DNA of 64,000 nt from Aquabacter sp. L1I39 (GCF_017742835.1 NZ_CP072392.1:459388-523387); one strand, 5' to 3'. Shown: positions 26,332-35,266, counted from the stretch's first letter. A program made the numbers and translations. The notes: generated by a model from the letters alone, not told the origin.

Positions 26332-27105
26332 ATGTGCAATCTCTACAGCGAGGTGAAGGGCCAGGCGGCGATCCTCGCCTGGAGCCGCGCCATGCGGGAT
26401 GCAACGGGTAATCTGCCGCCCCATTCCGCCATCTTTCCGGACCAGATGGCGCCCGTGGTCTGGACCGCACCGGATGGCGTGAGGGAACTCACGCGCATGC
26501 GCTGGGGCTTTCCCCCAGCGCCCGGCCTCGGCACGCGTCCGGTGACCAATGCCCGCAACCTTGTCAGTCGCTATTGGATGCCCTGGACCAAGCCGGAGCG
26601 GCGCTGCCTCGTGCCGGCGACCAGCTTCTGCGAATATGATGAACGGGCCGGCGAGGGGAACATGAAGGGGCCCACGAAGCGGCCCATTTGGTTCGCGCTC
26701 GATCCGTCGCGGCCCCTCTTCGCCTTTGCCGGCCTCTGGCGGCCCTGGACCGGGGCGCGAGGCCCGAAAGCCGCCCCCGAGGAGGGCGAGCACCAGCTCT
26801 TCGCCTTCGCGACTTGCCCTCCCAATGCCGAGGTGGCGCCCATCCATCCCAAGGCCATGCCAGTCTTGCTCACAACGCCGGAGGAGCTGGAGGTCTGGCT
26901 GCGCGCGCCATGGGACGAGGCGCGCCACCTGCAGCGCCCGCTGACCGACGGGGCGCTCCAGATCGTCGCGGACGGCAAGCGCGAAGACGGCCTCGACGCG
27001 GCGGAGACTCAGCCCTCAGCCTACACGGGCCCAGCTCAGAAGGCGGTCGCCCCTGCGCCCTCCCCTGTCGCGGCGAAGCCCAGGCAGCTCGGTTTCGACC
27101 TTTAG
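26332..27105 (+). CDS. SRAP / HMCES-family abasic-site protein (YedK-like)
   Basis: 257 residues. The catalytic Cys2 follows the initiator Met (MCNLYS), as needed for the thiazolidine crosslink to abasic sites in single-stranded DNA. Other family motifs: RWGFPP near 60, NARNLVSRYW near 74, RRCLVPATSFCEY near 86 with its Glu, and PIHPKAMPVLL near 170 with the active-site His. The start is fixed by the need for Cys2. It begins 11 bp after the cyclase stop. The ending is a disordered Ala/Pro tail. Confidence 0.95.
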   Translation: MCNLYSEVKGQAAILAWSRAMRDATGNLPPHSAIFPDQMAPVVWTAPDGVRELTRMRWGFPPAPGLGTRPVTNARNLVSRYWMPWTKPERRCLVPATSFCEYDERAGEGNMKGPTKRPIWFALDPSRPLFAFAGLWRPWTGARGPKAAPEEGEHQLFAFATCPPNAEVAPIHPKAMPVLLTTPEELEVWLRAPWDEARHLQRPLTDGALQIVADGKREDGLDAAETQPSAYTGPAQKAVAPAPSPVAAKPRQLGFDL

Positions 27106-27110
27106 GCGAC

Positions 27111-27773
27111 CTATTCCGCGATAAAGGGGTTGGTGGCCCGCTCGTCGCCAATGGAGGTCACAGGCCCATGGCCCGGCAGGCACACCATGCTGTCCCCCAG
27201 CGGCAGCAGTTTCTCCCGGATGCCCTGGATCAGCAGGTCATGGTCGCCATAGGGGAAATCCGTCCGTCCCACGGAGCCGCGGAATAGCGTATCGCCGACA
27301 ATGGCCACCGACGTGGGCTTGTGGACGAACACCACATGGCCAGGCGTGTGGCCGGGCACCTGAAGCACGTCCAGCACCAAATCGCCCACCTGAACCGTAT
27401 CGCCCTCGGACAGATAGAAGTCCGGCGTCACTGGCCTCGCATCCGGCAGGCCGAAGCGCGCGGCCGAGGCCGGAAGGTCGTCCATCAGGAACTGGTCGGC
27501 GGCATTGGGGCCGACAACGGGCACCCCCAGGCTCTCCGCGAGCGCCGCCGCGCCCGCTGCATGGTCCACATGGCCATGGGTCAGGAGGATCTTCTCCACC
27601 GTGATGCCGGTTTCCGCCAGCGCAGAGCGGATGCGGTCGAGGTCACCGCCCGGATCGATCACCGCGCCGCGACCGGTGGCGGCGCACCACAGGATGGAAC
27701 AGTTCTGCTGAAATGGCGTCACCGGGACGATGGCGATCTGGATCGGCGGCTTTTCGGAAGACGAGGAGGGCAT
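27111..27773 (-). CDS. MBL-fold metallo-hydrolase (glyoxalase II-like)
   Basis: 220 residues. The metallo-beta-lactamase metal motif is THGHVDHAAG near 67, with later ligands in PGHTPGH near 140, VGDTLF near 160 and PGHGP near 202: a complete two-metal set. This is the short single-domain form often annotated as hydroxyacylglutathione hydrolase or persulfide-dioxygenase relative; it lacks the C-terminal helical domain of true glyoxalase II. Convergent with the SRAP gene, 5 bp apart. Confidence 0.92.
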   Translation of the reverse strand: MPSSSSEKPPIQIAIVPVTPFQQNCSILWCAATGRGAVIDPGGDLDRIRSALAETGITVEKILLTHGHVDHAAGAAALAESLGVPVVGPNAADQFLMDDLPASAARFGLPDARPVTPDFYLSEGDTVQVGDLVLDVLQVPGHTPGHVVFVHKPTSVAIVGDTLFRGSVGRTDFPYGDHDLLIQGIREKLLPLGDSMVCLPGHGPVTSIGDERATNPFIAE

Positions 27774-27886
27774 GGCAAATCCGCAGCTTCGCCCGGCATG
27801 CGCCGGGATCTCATCCTTGCGCATAGAGCCTCGCGGTCCCGGGTTCAACCGAGGCCGGGCCGACGGCGGAAATGAGTGCGGACGCC

Positions 27887-28921
27887 CTATCTGGCCTTGC
27901 GGATGATGAGGCCGAAGCAGGTGGAAGCGAAGCCGTCAATCATCAGCTTGAGATGCTGGGGTGCCTCCCGCCAGGAGGGCACGCTCGCCGGCAGGTCGTC
28001 CGCATAGGGCGGGACGTCGATGAACCGGTCGAGCCGCCCGGCGCCCACATCAAAGTCCAGCGGCGCAACCTCATGTCCTTTGGCCACAAGGCGCGCCGCC
28101 AGATCCTTGAAATGCCGGCGCTGGAAAAGGACGGTCGGCCAGTTGTCGATGGTGGCGTCGTCGCGCAGGAAGTTGAATTCGGTGGTGTGCACCGCAATCC
28201 CGCCCGGCTTCAACGTATCAAGCGAGGCTTCGATGAAAGCCAGACCGTTGGCGATGGAGCCGAGATGCTCCAGGGCGCAGATGGACCAGCAGAAGTCGAA
28301 GCCGCGCAAGGCGCGGTCGATGGCGTTCATGTCCACAAACTTCAGGTGCACCATGCGTTCGAAGGTGTCACGGTCCACCAGATGGGGCTTGAAGGCGTGG
28401 TCGAGGGTGCTGGCATGCTGGGTGGTGGTGATCCAGCCCCGAGCCAGAGCCTCGGCCGGGTCGAGGTCGGTCACAGTGACATCGATGCCCAGCGCAGCCA
28501 TGGCGCTCGGCAGCGGCTCCTGGCCGCAGCCGAAGCCCAGCCCCCGCGCACCGGCCACCAGCGCTCCGCGCTCGCAGAGCGCCTGCATCACATAGCACAG
28601 CTCCCAGACCTTGCGATGATAGAGCGGCGCCATGCCGAGGCGGGCGCTCCAATAGGACACCCAGGGTGCCTCAATGTCCGCCTGCGTGGAGGGCTTGCTG
28701 CACAGGCCAACGACGCCGGGCTCATCGGGTGCAGCACCCGCGCGCGCCTCGTAAAGCTCACGGGCCAGCTCATAGCCAAAGAACTTCACGTTGAGTTTGA
28801 TGGCCTCGATGTCCTTGGCCAGCGCCCACAGGCGATTGATGTTCGGGGTGGCATCCGCCCGCACCAGATCGAGAAGCACATTCAGATTGGCTTCGGTGTC
28901 GGCGGACTTGGAGAAAGGCAT
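27887..28921 (-). CDS. class I SAM-dependent methyltransferase
   Basis: 344 residues. An N-terminal helical segment of ~110 residues is followed by a methyltransferase domain: motif I GLGFGCGQEP near 128, acidic end of strand 2 in VTVTDLDP near 152, and FDFCWSICALEHLGS near 210 as motif IV/post-I. The type, with a histidine-containing EHLG, is common for small-molecule or sugar O-methyltransferases near surface polysaccharide genes. The acceptor is unknown. Start options at 28921, 28951 and 28984 are in frame; the family-like opening favours 28921. Confidence 0.82.
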   Translation of the reverse strand: MPFSKSADTEANLNVLLDLVRADATPNINRLWALAKDIEAIKLNVKFFGYELARELYEARAGAAPDEPGVVGLCSKPSTQADIEAPWVSYWSARLGMAPLYHRKVWELCYVMQALCERGALVAGARGLGFGCGQEPLPSAMAALGIDVTVTDLDPAEALARGWITTTQHASTLDHAFKPHLVDRDTFERMVHLKFVDMNAIDRALRGFDFCWSICALEHLGSIANGLAFIEASLDTLKPGGIAVHTTEFNFLRDDATIDNWPTVLFQRRHFKDLAARLVAKGHEVAPLDFDVGAGRLDRFIDVPPYADDLPASVPSWREAPQHLKLMIDGFASTCFGLIIRKAR

Positions 28922-29069
28922 GTGTGCCCACTTTCTGCCGGGTCTCATGTGCACGGCGTCCGGCAGGCGAAGCAGGAGCGCCAAGGCGGGCGACGGTATT
29001 CAGAACCGTCCTGTCGCGATCACTCTAGTGTTGGCCTGCCCGTAGGGGAAGCGCACCCGCGCTCTTTCC

Positions 29070-30059
29070 TCATGGGCCTGCACGGAAGCCGATTTCCCCT
29101 CTCACGGCGTCGAACAGTACCTGAAAATGGCGAAAGACAAGGCCTCCCGAATTGAAGCCCTTCACGCTGCCATGGGGCGGAGCGTAACGATAGCGGTTCG
29201 TCCACACTTGCCGCCCGGCCTTTATGGTCAGCTCCATGACGCCCTCGACGCGCGTACGCACCAGCGCCCCGCGCGGCACAGCACTGTGCAGCCAGGCAGC
29301 CGGCAGGTCCGGCGTCTGGAAACTGCCGCTCCCCGCACCGGTGTCGAAGACGGTCGCAAAGCAGCCCTCCGGGCCGCCATCGACGGAGAAGCAGGTGCGA
29401 ATGGACTTGGTATTCCAGGCCTTCAACCCCGCTGGCTGGCCCCCCTGCGCCGGCGCGAAGGCGGCCCGCTTGAAGCTGGCACTGTTCTCGGCCGTCAGCC
29501 CCACCACCAGATGCGGCTGCACGCCGGGATCGGCCTTGTCGTCGGCGACGACGATGAAGCCGGAGCCAAGGTTCCCAGGTAGCTGCGCCAGCGGATTGAA
29601 GACCGGCAGCGGACTGTAGGCCACCCCCATCACACCCATCTGCTGCGGTGCCCAGCCGGGGCAGCGCGGCACTTCCGGCTTGCAGGTAATGGACTTGACC
29701 ACATGCACTGCGATCGGCGCGGACGTGGCGACGTCCGGCTGTGCCCCGGGAAACCCCACCCGCGCATAGCCCAGAACGCCGGTCAGCACATTGCCGCTGG
29801 AGTAGGAATAGGTGAGCGGGACGTTGGTGAGCTCCACTTGCTGCCCCAGAGCCTCGGCGCGCATGCGCAGGCCCGTGGAACCGGTATCGAGCAGCACGCC
29901 CCCTGGCGCCCCGCCCCCCACCGAGACGGCGATGAAATTGGCAAAGCCGCTTTCGCCGGGCCGCGCCAGCAGCGGAATGACCGCGCTGTCCGGCGGCACC
30001 GCTTCGCTCGCCCATCCGCCGCCCGCCGTGAGCAGGGCGGCAAACACCGCCGCTCCCAT
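29070..30059 (-). CDS. exported pepsin-like aspartic protease (DUF3443-type)
   Basis: 329 residues. Signal peptide (AAVFAALLTAGGGWA) followed by a bilobed layout. Two D-T-G triads are present: VLLDTGSTGLR near residue 56 and VFDTGAGSGSF near 228, each preceded by a hydrophobic strand, as in the two lobes of eukaryotic-type aspartic proteases. Four lobe cysteines suggest disulfides. The family in proteobacteria is annotated DUF3443. Protease activity is inferred from the paired triads. The ATG at 30059 is 19 bp after the upstream hydrolase stop, so the pair is an operon. Confidence 0.75.
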   Translation of the reverse strand: MGAAVFAALLTAGGGWASEAVPPDSAVIPLLARPGESGFANFIAVSVGGGAPGGVLLDTGSTGLRMRAEALGQQVELTNVPLTYSYSSGNVLTGVLGYARVGFPGAQPDVATSAPIAVHVVKSITCKPEVPRCPGWAPQQMGVMGVAYSPLPVFNPLAQLPGNLGSGFIVVADDKADPGVQPHLVVGLTAENSASFKRAAFAPAQGGQPAGLKAWNTKSIRTCFSVDGGPEGCFATVFDTGAGSGSFQTPDLPAAWLHSAVPRGALVRTRVEGVMELTIKAGRQVWTNRYRYAPPHGSVKGFNSGGLVFRHFQVLFDAVRGEIGFRAGP

Positions 30060-30078
30060 GGCCCGGCCCTGGCGCCGT

Positions 30079-30915
30079 TCAGGCCCGGGCCGCGGCATCG
30101 CGGGCCATGTCCGCGAGGCAGGCCACGAGAGGCGTGCCGGTATCGGCCAGTTGCTCCACCACGGTGAAATGATTGGTGCCCTCCACCGCATGGGCGGCGG
30201 TCACGACGCCCTGCGCGGCCCAGGCGGCGGCGAGATCGCGGCCTTGGCGCAGGAATTCTGCGCTCTCAAGTCCGCCAGTGAAGGTCTCGAAGTGCCGGCC
30301 TTGCGGCACCTCCCACAAGGCCGGGGACAGGCGGCGGGCCTCGTCGGCGGTCAGGTGCAGGCGGTCATTCATACTGGTCTGGACCAGCGGCTCCACCTCA
30401 TACACGCCGGAAATCCCTGCGCCGGCCGGGACGATGTCGTCCGGTCCACGGGGGTCGAGATCTTTCCAGCGCGTGGCCGTCAGGCAGGCCGCCAGATGAC
30501 CCCCCGCCGAATGGCCGGTGACGGCGAAGCGGCGGCGGATGCGGTGGTAGAGACACACAGCCGCACCGCGCAGCTGGCTCACGATGGTATCGAGCGGCAC
30601 GTCGGGCGCGAGGTCGTAGCCCGCCAGCGCCACGCCCACGCCATTCTTCAGCAGCCCTTCGGCGGCGAAGGTCAGGTCCCGCGGGTGCATATATTGCCAG
30701 TAGCCGCCATGGATCAGCAGCACCACCGGGGCGTCCCGCCCGGTCTCGGGCCAGACGATGTCGAGAATCTGCCGCGCGGTGGGTCCGTAGGGGATGCCGA
30801 GGTCCGCCGCTACCGCCGCGCCGCGCAGCCGCGCGGAACGCCCTTGCCAGTCGGCGAAGATGTCCGCCCAGTTCGGGACCCGGGCGCGATTGTTGTATTC
30901 GACTTCAAAGTCCAA
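30079..30915 (-). CDS. alpha/beta hydrolase, kynurenine-formamidase-like
   Basis: 278 residues. The oxyanion motif HGGYWQ is near 66, the nucleophile elbow GHSAGGH near 137, and the catalytic His in GTNHFTV near 253; YNNRARVPNW at the N-terminus is typical of the esterase/arylformamidase group. No other tryptophan-degradation gene is nearby, so the substrate is open. I choose the TTG at 30915 because GAGGAGA lies 8 bp upstream; a TTG at 30942 has no such site. Confidence 0.85.
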   Translation of the reverse strand: MDFEVEYNNRARVPNWADIFADWQGRSARLRGAAVAADLGIPYGPTARQILDIVWPETGRDAPVVLLIHGGYWQYMHPRDLTFAAEGLLKNGVGVALAGYDLAPDVPLDTIVSQLRGAAVCLYHRIRRRFAVTGHSAGGHLAACLTATRWKDLDPRGPDDIVPAGAGISGVYEVEPLVQTSMNDRLHLTADEARRLSPALWEVPQGRHFETFTGGLESAEFLRQGRDLAAAWAAQGVVTAAHAVEGTNHFTVVEQLADTGTPLVACLADMARDAAARA

Positions 30916-31099
30916 GGCTTGTTCTCCTCGACACGGCGCCAACCGGGAGCGCGTTCAGCGACCGATCCGGAACCGTTCGTGCTTCAGATATCGCCCGCAG
31001 GGGCGGACGGGTCGAATGCGATTTCAAGCGTGGACGCCACCGGACCGCCATCGCGGGCACCTCCCTCGCGGCGGCGGTAGCCATCATCGCGCTGCCACC

Positions 31100-32437
31100 T
31101 CAGTCGTGGTCGCCGTGGGCGCGTCGGATGCGTCGCACCACGTTCCAGACGAACAGCACGGCGACGGGGACAGCCAAGGCCGTCACGAAGCCGGGATTGA
31201 GGGCAAAGCCCAGGTCATGGTCGATGCCGCTCTGGTGAATGCCCTCCGCCGTCAGATGGACGAGACTTGCCACATAATAGCTGATGGCCGCCACCGACAG
31301 CCCCTCTACTGTACGCTGGAGACGCAGTTGCAATCGGGTGCGCTCGTTCATGGAGGCGAGCAGATCGCGGTTTTGCTGCTCCACTTCCACGTTCACGCGG
31401 GTGCGCAGCAGGTCAGCGGCACGGGCGAGCTTGGCGGAGATATCGGCCTGGCGCGCTTCCACCGCGGCACAGGTGCGCATGGCTGGTGCCATCCGCCGGT
31501 CAAGGAATTGCTGCCAGGTGGGAAAGCCGGGGATCGGCTGCTCCCGAACTGTCGCCAGGCGCAGCTTCACGATGTCATGGTAGGCACGGCTGGCGCCGAA
31601 CCGGAACAGCGAAGCCGTAGCGCCGGCCTCCAGCTCAGCGGCGAGCACCACCAGTTCATCCAGCATGCGCGCATTGCCCGCCAATCCCTCGGAATGGCGC
31701 ATCTCCCCTGTCATGCGGGCGAGCTGCGCCTCAATGCGGGTGATGTCCGGGCCAAGCCGCTGCGCCTCTGGCAGGCCCAGCAAGGCGAGCAGCCGGTAGG
31801 TCTCGATCTCGAGCACGCGCTGCACAAGCGCACCGGCCGCCTCGGTTCCAAGGCCCCGGTCCCGCACCAGGATGCGGACGAAGCCAGAGGGATCGGGCTT
31901 GAAGTCGGTGGCAATCTCGGCGGCCCCGTCCGTGACGTCCGAGCGGGCAAGGCTCGCGGGATCGAACACGGCTTCAAGATGAAAATCCTCGGCCGTATCG
32001 GTGACCAGGTGCAGGTCCACGGCCACCAGGAGGGGACCGGGCTGCGGGATCTGGGTCAGCGGGCTGGCGAGCGCCAGGGCGGAAGGCTGGAACGGCAGGA
32101 GGCCCGGCGCGAGCTCCGTGGAGGGCAGGTCCCAGGTATAAGTGGAGAACTCCGCATGGCTCTCCCACCGCAGGATTGCCCCGCCAAGTTCCACGCGGTG
32201 ATGCTTGGCACCCGGCGCGGGACCGGCGACGCCGCGTTCGCCACAGAAGGCCTCCACTCCTTCCCGCGCCGCTTGGGGATGCGCGGGATCGGTGAGGAAG
32301 GCCACGTGAAGATAGCGCCGAGGGGTGGTGGCCGGAAAAAACGGGCGCGCATGCAACTCGGCGAGCACCGCCGACCTGAGCGGATGGGCTGCCATCGCCC
32401 GCCCTTCGCCGATGCCGAGATCCGCGGCCTCCGCCAT
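31100..32437 (-). CDS. DUF3422 membrane-anchored protein
   Basis: 445 residues. The opening HPLRSAVLAELHARPFF near residues 19-35 and WESHAEFSTYTW near 90 are the marks of DUF3422. Most of the protein is helical and soluble; two hydrophobic segments near the C-terminus (about 375-395 and 410-430, AVPVAVLFVW) anchor it in the membrane, followed by a basic tail. The ATG at 32437 has a GGGGGGGGAAGAC purine run. Function of the family is unknown. Confidence 0.88.
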   Translation of the reverse strand: MAEAADLGIGEGRAMAAHPLRSAVLAELHARPFFPATTPRRYLHVAFLTDPAHPQAAREGVEAFCGERGVAGPAPGAKHHRVELGGAILRWESHAEFSTYTWDLPSTELAPGLLPFQPSALALASPLTQIPQPGPLLVAVDLHLVTDTAEDFHLEAVFDPASLARSDVTDGAAEIATDFKPDPSGFVRILVRDRGLGTEAAGALVQRVLEIETYRLLALLGLPEAQRLGPDITRIEAQLARMTGEMRHSEGLAGNARMLDELVVLAAELEAGATASLFRFGASRAYHDIVKLRLATVREQPIPGFPTWQQFLDRRMAPAMRTCAAVEARQADISAKLARAADLLRTRVNVEVEQQNRDLLASMNERTRLQLRLQRTVEGLSVAAISYYVASLVHLTAEGIHQSGIDHDLGFALNPGFVTALAVPVAVLFVWNVVRRIRRAHGDHD

Positions 32438-32536
32438 GTCTTCCCCCCCCCGGTTTCTTCTCCCCTCTGAAGGGCTGACATGCGAAAGCCGGGCTGGCAA
32501 GCGCGGGGATCGGGCGGGGAAAAGATGTCGCGGCCG

Positions 32537-33151
32537 TCAGGACGGCTGAAGATGCGCCGTATCGTTGCAGCGGGAGAGACAAGCGTCCGTACCCGTCCAT
32601 TCGATGACATTCAGGTTGCACGGATCCTGCTTGAACCGCCAATAGGCACTGAGCGGCAGCCCCAGCAGGTGGCACAGGAGCACCCGGTTGACGCTGTCAT
32701 GGCCCACCAGGACGACACTCTCGCCGGCATGGCTGGCCAGAACGAAACGCAGCAGATCCGACGCCCGGACCAGCAGATCCTGGAGCGACTCTCCGCCCGG
32801 AAAGCGGACGAGATGGGGTGCGGTGCGCCAGAGTGCATAGGTCTCGGGATCTTCCGCCTGCGCGTCCTCGTGGGTCTTCCACTGCCAGGCGCCGTAATCG
32901 ATGTCGCTGAGTTCCGGCCGCGAATGGGCCTCCACGCCGCATCGGGCGGCAATGGCAGCGCCGGTCGCAATGCAGCGGCCAAGGGTGCTCGTATAGACTG
33001 CCGTCGGGCGGAAGGCATGGGCGATGCGCGACGCGACCGCCTCGGCCTGCCGCTCGCCGGCGGGGGACAAGGCCACGTCCATGCGGCCGCGAAACCGCTC
33101 GGGGACAATGCCGGGCACCAGCCCGTGACGAGTAAGGATCAAGGTGGTCAA
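32537..33151 (-). CDS. histidine phosphatase family protein
   Basis: 204 residues with the phosphoglycerate-mutase-like fold. RHG of LTRHGLVPG (near residue 8) holds the phosphorylated His; ALSPAGERQAE, TSTLGRCIAT and VLVGHDSVNR near 150 give the other active-site residues. This branch includes alpha-ribazole phosphatase (CobC), but no cobalamin gene adjoins it. Start: TTG at 33151 follows GGGAGGGCGCC; an ATG at 33202 with GGGA is the alternative and would add 17 residues. Confidence 0.88.
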   Translation of the reverse strand: MTTLILTRHGLVPGIVPERFRGRMDVALSPAGERQAEAVASRIAHAFRPTAVYTSTLGRCIATGAAIAARCGVEAHSRPELSDIDYGAWQWKTHEDAQAEDPETYALWRTAPHLVRFPGGESLQDLLVRASDLLRFVLASHAGESVVLVGHDSVNRVLLCHLLGLPLSAYWRFKQDPCNLNVIEWTGTDACLSRCNDTAHLQPS

Positions 33152-33220
33152 GGCGCCCTCCCGAACAAAGGATGAGCTTAACCTAGACCTTGAGAGTGAC
33201 ATTTGTCCCGGTGCCCGGTG

Positions 33221-33253
33221 CCCGGTGACCCGGCGGAGCGCCGGGTCACCGGG
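33221..33253 (-). terminator. strong hairpin between two leftward genes
   Basis: A perfect 15-bp GC stem (33221-33235 with 33239-33253) and a 3-base GAG loop. It lies 7 bp beyond the stop of the Gly-rich gene, on that gene's transcript. No T-tract follows, so it may be a Rho-aided terminator or a 3' stabiliser. Confidence 0.65.
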
Positions 33254-33260
33254 CGGGGGA

Positions 33261-33569
33261 TCAGCGGGTTCGGGGCGAGGGGTCGTGAGCCGAACCGCCG
33301 TGGGGGTCGGTCGAGGGAAGGGTCTTGGGCTTGGCCTTTCCGGAGGAATAAGACGTGTTCTGGGGGATTCCCAGCACGCCCTTCACGCCACCGGTAACGC
33401 CGCCGGCCACCCCGCCCACGACGCCACCCACCGCGCCGCCAACGGGGCCGGCCACATCCTGGCCCGTGGCGGCCCCCTGCTGGGCGCCACGGACCACACC
33501 CTGAGCCGCCACCGGAGAAGCCGTGAGAGCAGCGATGCCAAGAGCGGCGAAAATCATGTGTGTCTTCAT
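33261..33569 (-). CDS. small Gly-rich exported protein
   Basis: 102 residues. Signal peptide (MIFAALGIAALTASPVAAQ) and then a run of VGG/AGG repeats (residues ~38-62), like a glycine-zipper segment, and a polar Ser/Pro tail. Glycine-zipper segments occur in small outer-membrane or periplasmic stress proteins; no closer family is recognised. AGGGAGA lies 7 bp before the ATG. A near-perfect EcfG promoter precedes it, which points to control by the general stress response. Confidence 0.75.
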   Translation of the reverse strand: MKTHMIFAALGIAALTASPVAAQGVVRGAQQGAATGQDVAGPVGGAVGGVVGGVAGGVTGGVKGVLGIPQNTSYSSGKAKPKTLPSTDPHGGSAHDPSPRTR

Positions 33570-33594
33570 GACAAATCTCCCTTTCTGGCACCAG

Positions 33595-33620
33595 AACGGG
33601 ACTACGCACCTCGAAGTTCC
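33595..33620 (-). promoter_or_regulatory. EcfG-type general stress promoter
   Basis: Minus strand: GGAAC (33616-33620), 17-bp spacer, CGTT (33595-33598). This matches the known consensus GGAAC-N16/17-CGTT of the alphaproteobacterial ECF sigma factor EcfG (RpoE2, SigT). The -10 end is 25 bp from the ATG of the Gly-rich gene, leaving a short leader with its ribosome site. I found no other full match in the larger intergenic gaps that I read. Confidence 0.7.
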
Positions 33621-33690
33621 CACAGGACACGGCGTGCAGCCTTGCCCCCCGCGATGCGCTCGCTCACATTGGCGTCAACGGGATTCCCTC

Positions 33691-34017
33691 ATGCCGCCCT
33701 TGATCATTGCCTGCCTCACTCTCGGCCTCCTGGCCCTCATGTCGCTGGTCGCAAACCGCCTGCCGGACGATCGCACCCGCCTGCCCATGCAGTGGTCTTT
33801 GCGAGCCGGCGTGACGTGGTCAGCGATCAGGCCGTTGGCCGTGAGCGCGACAGCCGTTCTTGCGGCCTTTGTCATTGGGGGCGCCGTAACGGCAGGCCTG
33901 CACCGCACAGAGGGGACAGGGATCCTCCCGGTGATGGCCGCCACGTTCCTGGGCGCTCATCTCCTCCATCTTGCGCTGGTACGGCGTCAGGGAAAGGCGG
34001 ACTCGCATGGCCGATGA
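33691..34017 (+). CDS. small inner-membrane protein
   Basis: 108 residues with three likely membrane segments (near 3-20, 45-65 and 78-97). No family is recognised. Its end overlaps the start of the next gene by 11 bp, so the two are probably translated together. GGGA is the only ribosome-site-like sequence. It is divergent from the Gly-rich stress gene. Confidence 0.6.
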   Translation: MPPLIIACLTLGLLALMSLVANRLPDDRTRLPMQWSLRAGVTWSAIRPLAVSATAVLAAFVIGGAVTAGLHRTEGTGILPVMAATFLGAHLLHLALVRRQGKADSHGR

Positions 34018-35266
34018 CACCACCACTCCGCCGCCGAAGCGCCGTCGCCGTAAGGCCGCCCCCCTTCTGTTGCCGTTCGACGACACCTTGCCGGGCGAGG
34101 AATCGGGCATGGTGAGCGCGGCACATGCGCCTGCGGCCGAGCGCGAGACGGACATCCCCGGCCCGCCGGCAACGGCCCTTGTGCCGCCGGTATCCGAGAA
34201 TGGCGGCGCGCCGGCTTCCCTGGCCGATGACACACAGGAAGCGATGCCCGCGCGCCCCGCTGCGAGCCGACGGCGCAAGCGGGCTGCTCCGGCAGCGGTC
34301 CCGCCGCAGCCAGCCGAGCCGGCAATGGCCGAAGGCACCGAGGGGCTGGAGAAAGCCGAGGCGACCGTTGCGGCACATGGATCGGCCGAACCGGCAATGC
34401 CTGAGACGCCTGATGATCTCGACACGCCTCCTTCTGCCTCGCCCCCTTCCGATTCGCCTCCTTCCGAGTCGCCTCCTGCCGAGTTGCCGGCTGCCGTGCG
34501 GGCGGCGGCGGCCCATGTGAGCCACGTTCCGATCGAGACCATCGCTGATGTCGAGCAGGACCACGCGTCCGCTACGGGAGCGACATGGCTCACTGACGGT
34601 GCCGCCGCAACGCCCGTAACCGACGCGGCCGATGGGCGCGAGACCGACGGAACGGAACGGCCTGCGGCTGATCCCGTGGCACGGGCTCCAGACGAGGCCA
34701 TCGCCGTGGTCGCGCGCCCGGAGGTGGAGCCGGAGGAAGGCGATGGCTTCGCGACTGCGGTTCAGGCCCCCCCTCCAGGACCCGATTTCCTGCCGGTGTC
34801 ACCGGTCCCGCCAGAGCTGTCCAATGCCGGCCACCCCGAAGGCAGCGGCGGGCCAGCCGAGGGGCAAAAGGGGGATCCGCCTCCTGCCGCCCCTTCCGCA
34901 CCCGACAGCCCGACCGCAGAAGCGTTGCCGCCCCTGGTGACGGCAAGATCAACGGATGCCGCGCAGGAGACTGAGTCAATTCAATCGCGCACCGCGTCTG
35001 CCCTCGTCCCTGCACGCCAACCTTCATCGGCTCCCGCGCAGAAACCCGTCCAGCGTCCCCGCAAGGGCGTGCGGGTGGGCGGTGTCGCCATCGGCGCCGG
35101 TCAAGCCGGCGCACTGGCGCTCGGCGCGCTAGCCATTGGCGCCCTGGCCATCGGTGCCCTGGCCATCGGGCGCCTCGCCGTCGGCCGAGCGCGCGTGCGA
35201 CGTCTGGAGGTGGACGAACTGGTGATCGGCACCATCGCAGACAAGGAGAAGACGCGCTACCGCTAG
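34007..35266 (+). CDS. disordered Pro/Ala-rich protein with C-terminal pentapeptide-type coil
   Basis: 419 residues. Starts with a basic KRRRRK stretch, then ~330 residues rich in Pro, Ala, Glu and Ser, probably disordered. The last ~45 residues read as consecutive five-residue units with hydrophobic third and fifth positions (GALAL, GALAI x3, GRLAV, GRARV, RRLEV, DELVI), the pattern of a pentapeptide right-handed beta-helix. The stretch is hydrophobic and could be mistaken for a membrane helix. AGGGAAAGGCGG lies upstream of the ATG. No known family; a possible tether with a folded coil at its end. Confidence 0.65.
   Translation: MADDTTTPPPKRRRRKAAPLLLPFDDTLPGEESGMVSAAHAPAAERETDIPGPPATALVPPVSENGGAPASLADDTQEAMPARPAASRRRKRAAPAAVPPQPAEPAMAEGTEGLEKAEATVAAHGSAEPAMPETPDDLDTPPSASPPSDSPPSESPPAELPAAVRAAAAHVSHVPIETIADVEQDHASATGATWLTDGAAATPVTDAADGRETDGTERPAADPVARAPDEAIAVVARPEVEPEEGDGFATAVQAPPPGPDFLPVSPVPPELSNAGHPEGSGGPAEGQKGDPPPAAPSAPDSPTAEALPPLVTARSTDAAQETESIQSRTASALVPARQPSSAPAQKPVQRPRKGVRVGGVAIGAGQAGALALGALAIGALAIGALAIGRLAVGRARVRRLEVDELVIGTIADKEKTRYR

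Noticed and set aside
23618..26470. 950-codon minus-strand frame opposite the site-2 protease and cyclase genes
   Set aside because: Both plus-strand genes have complete catalytic motifs. A long stop-free reverse strand is expected at this GC content.
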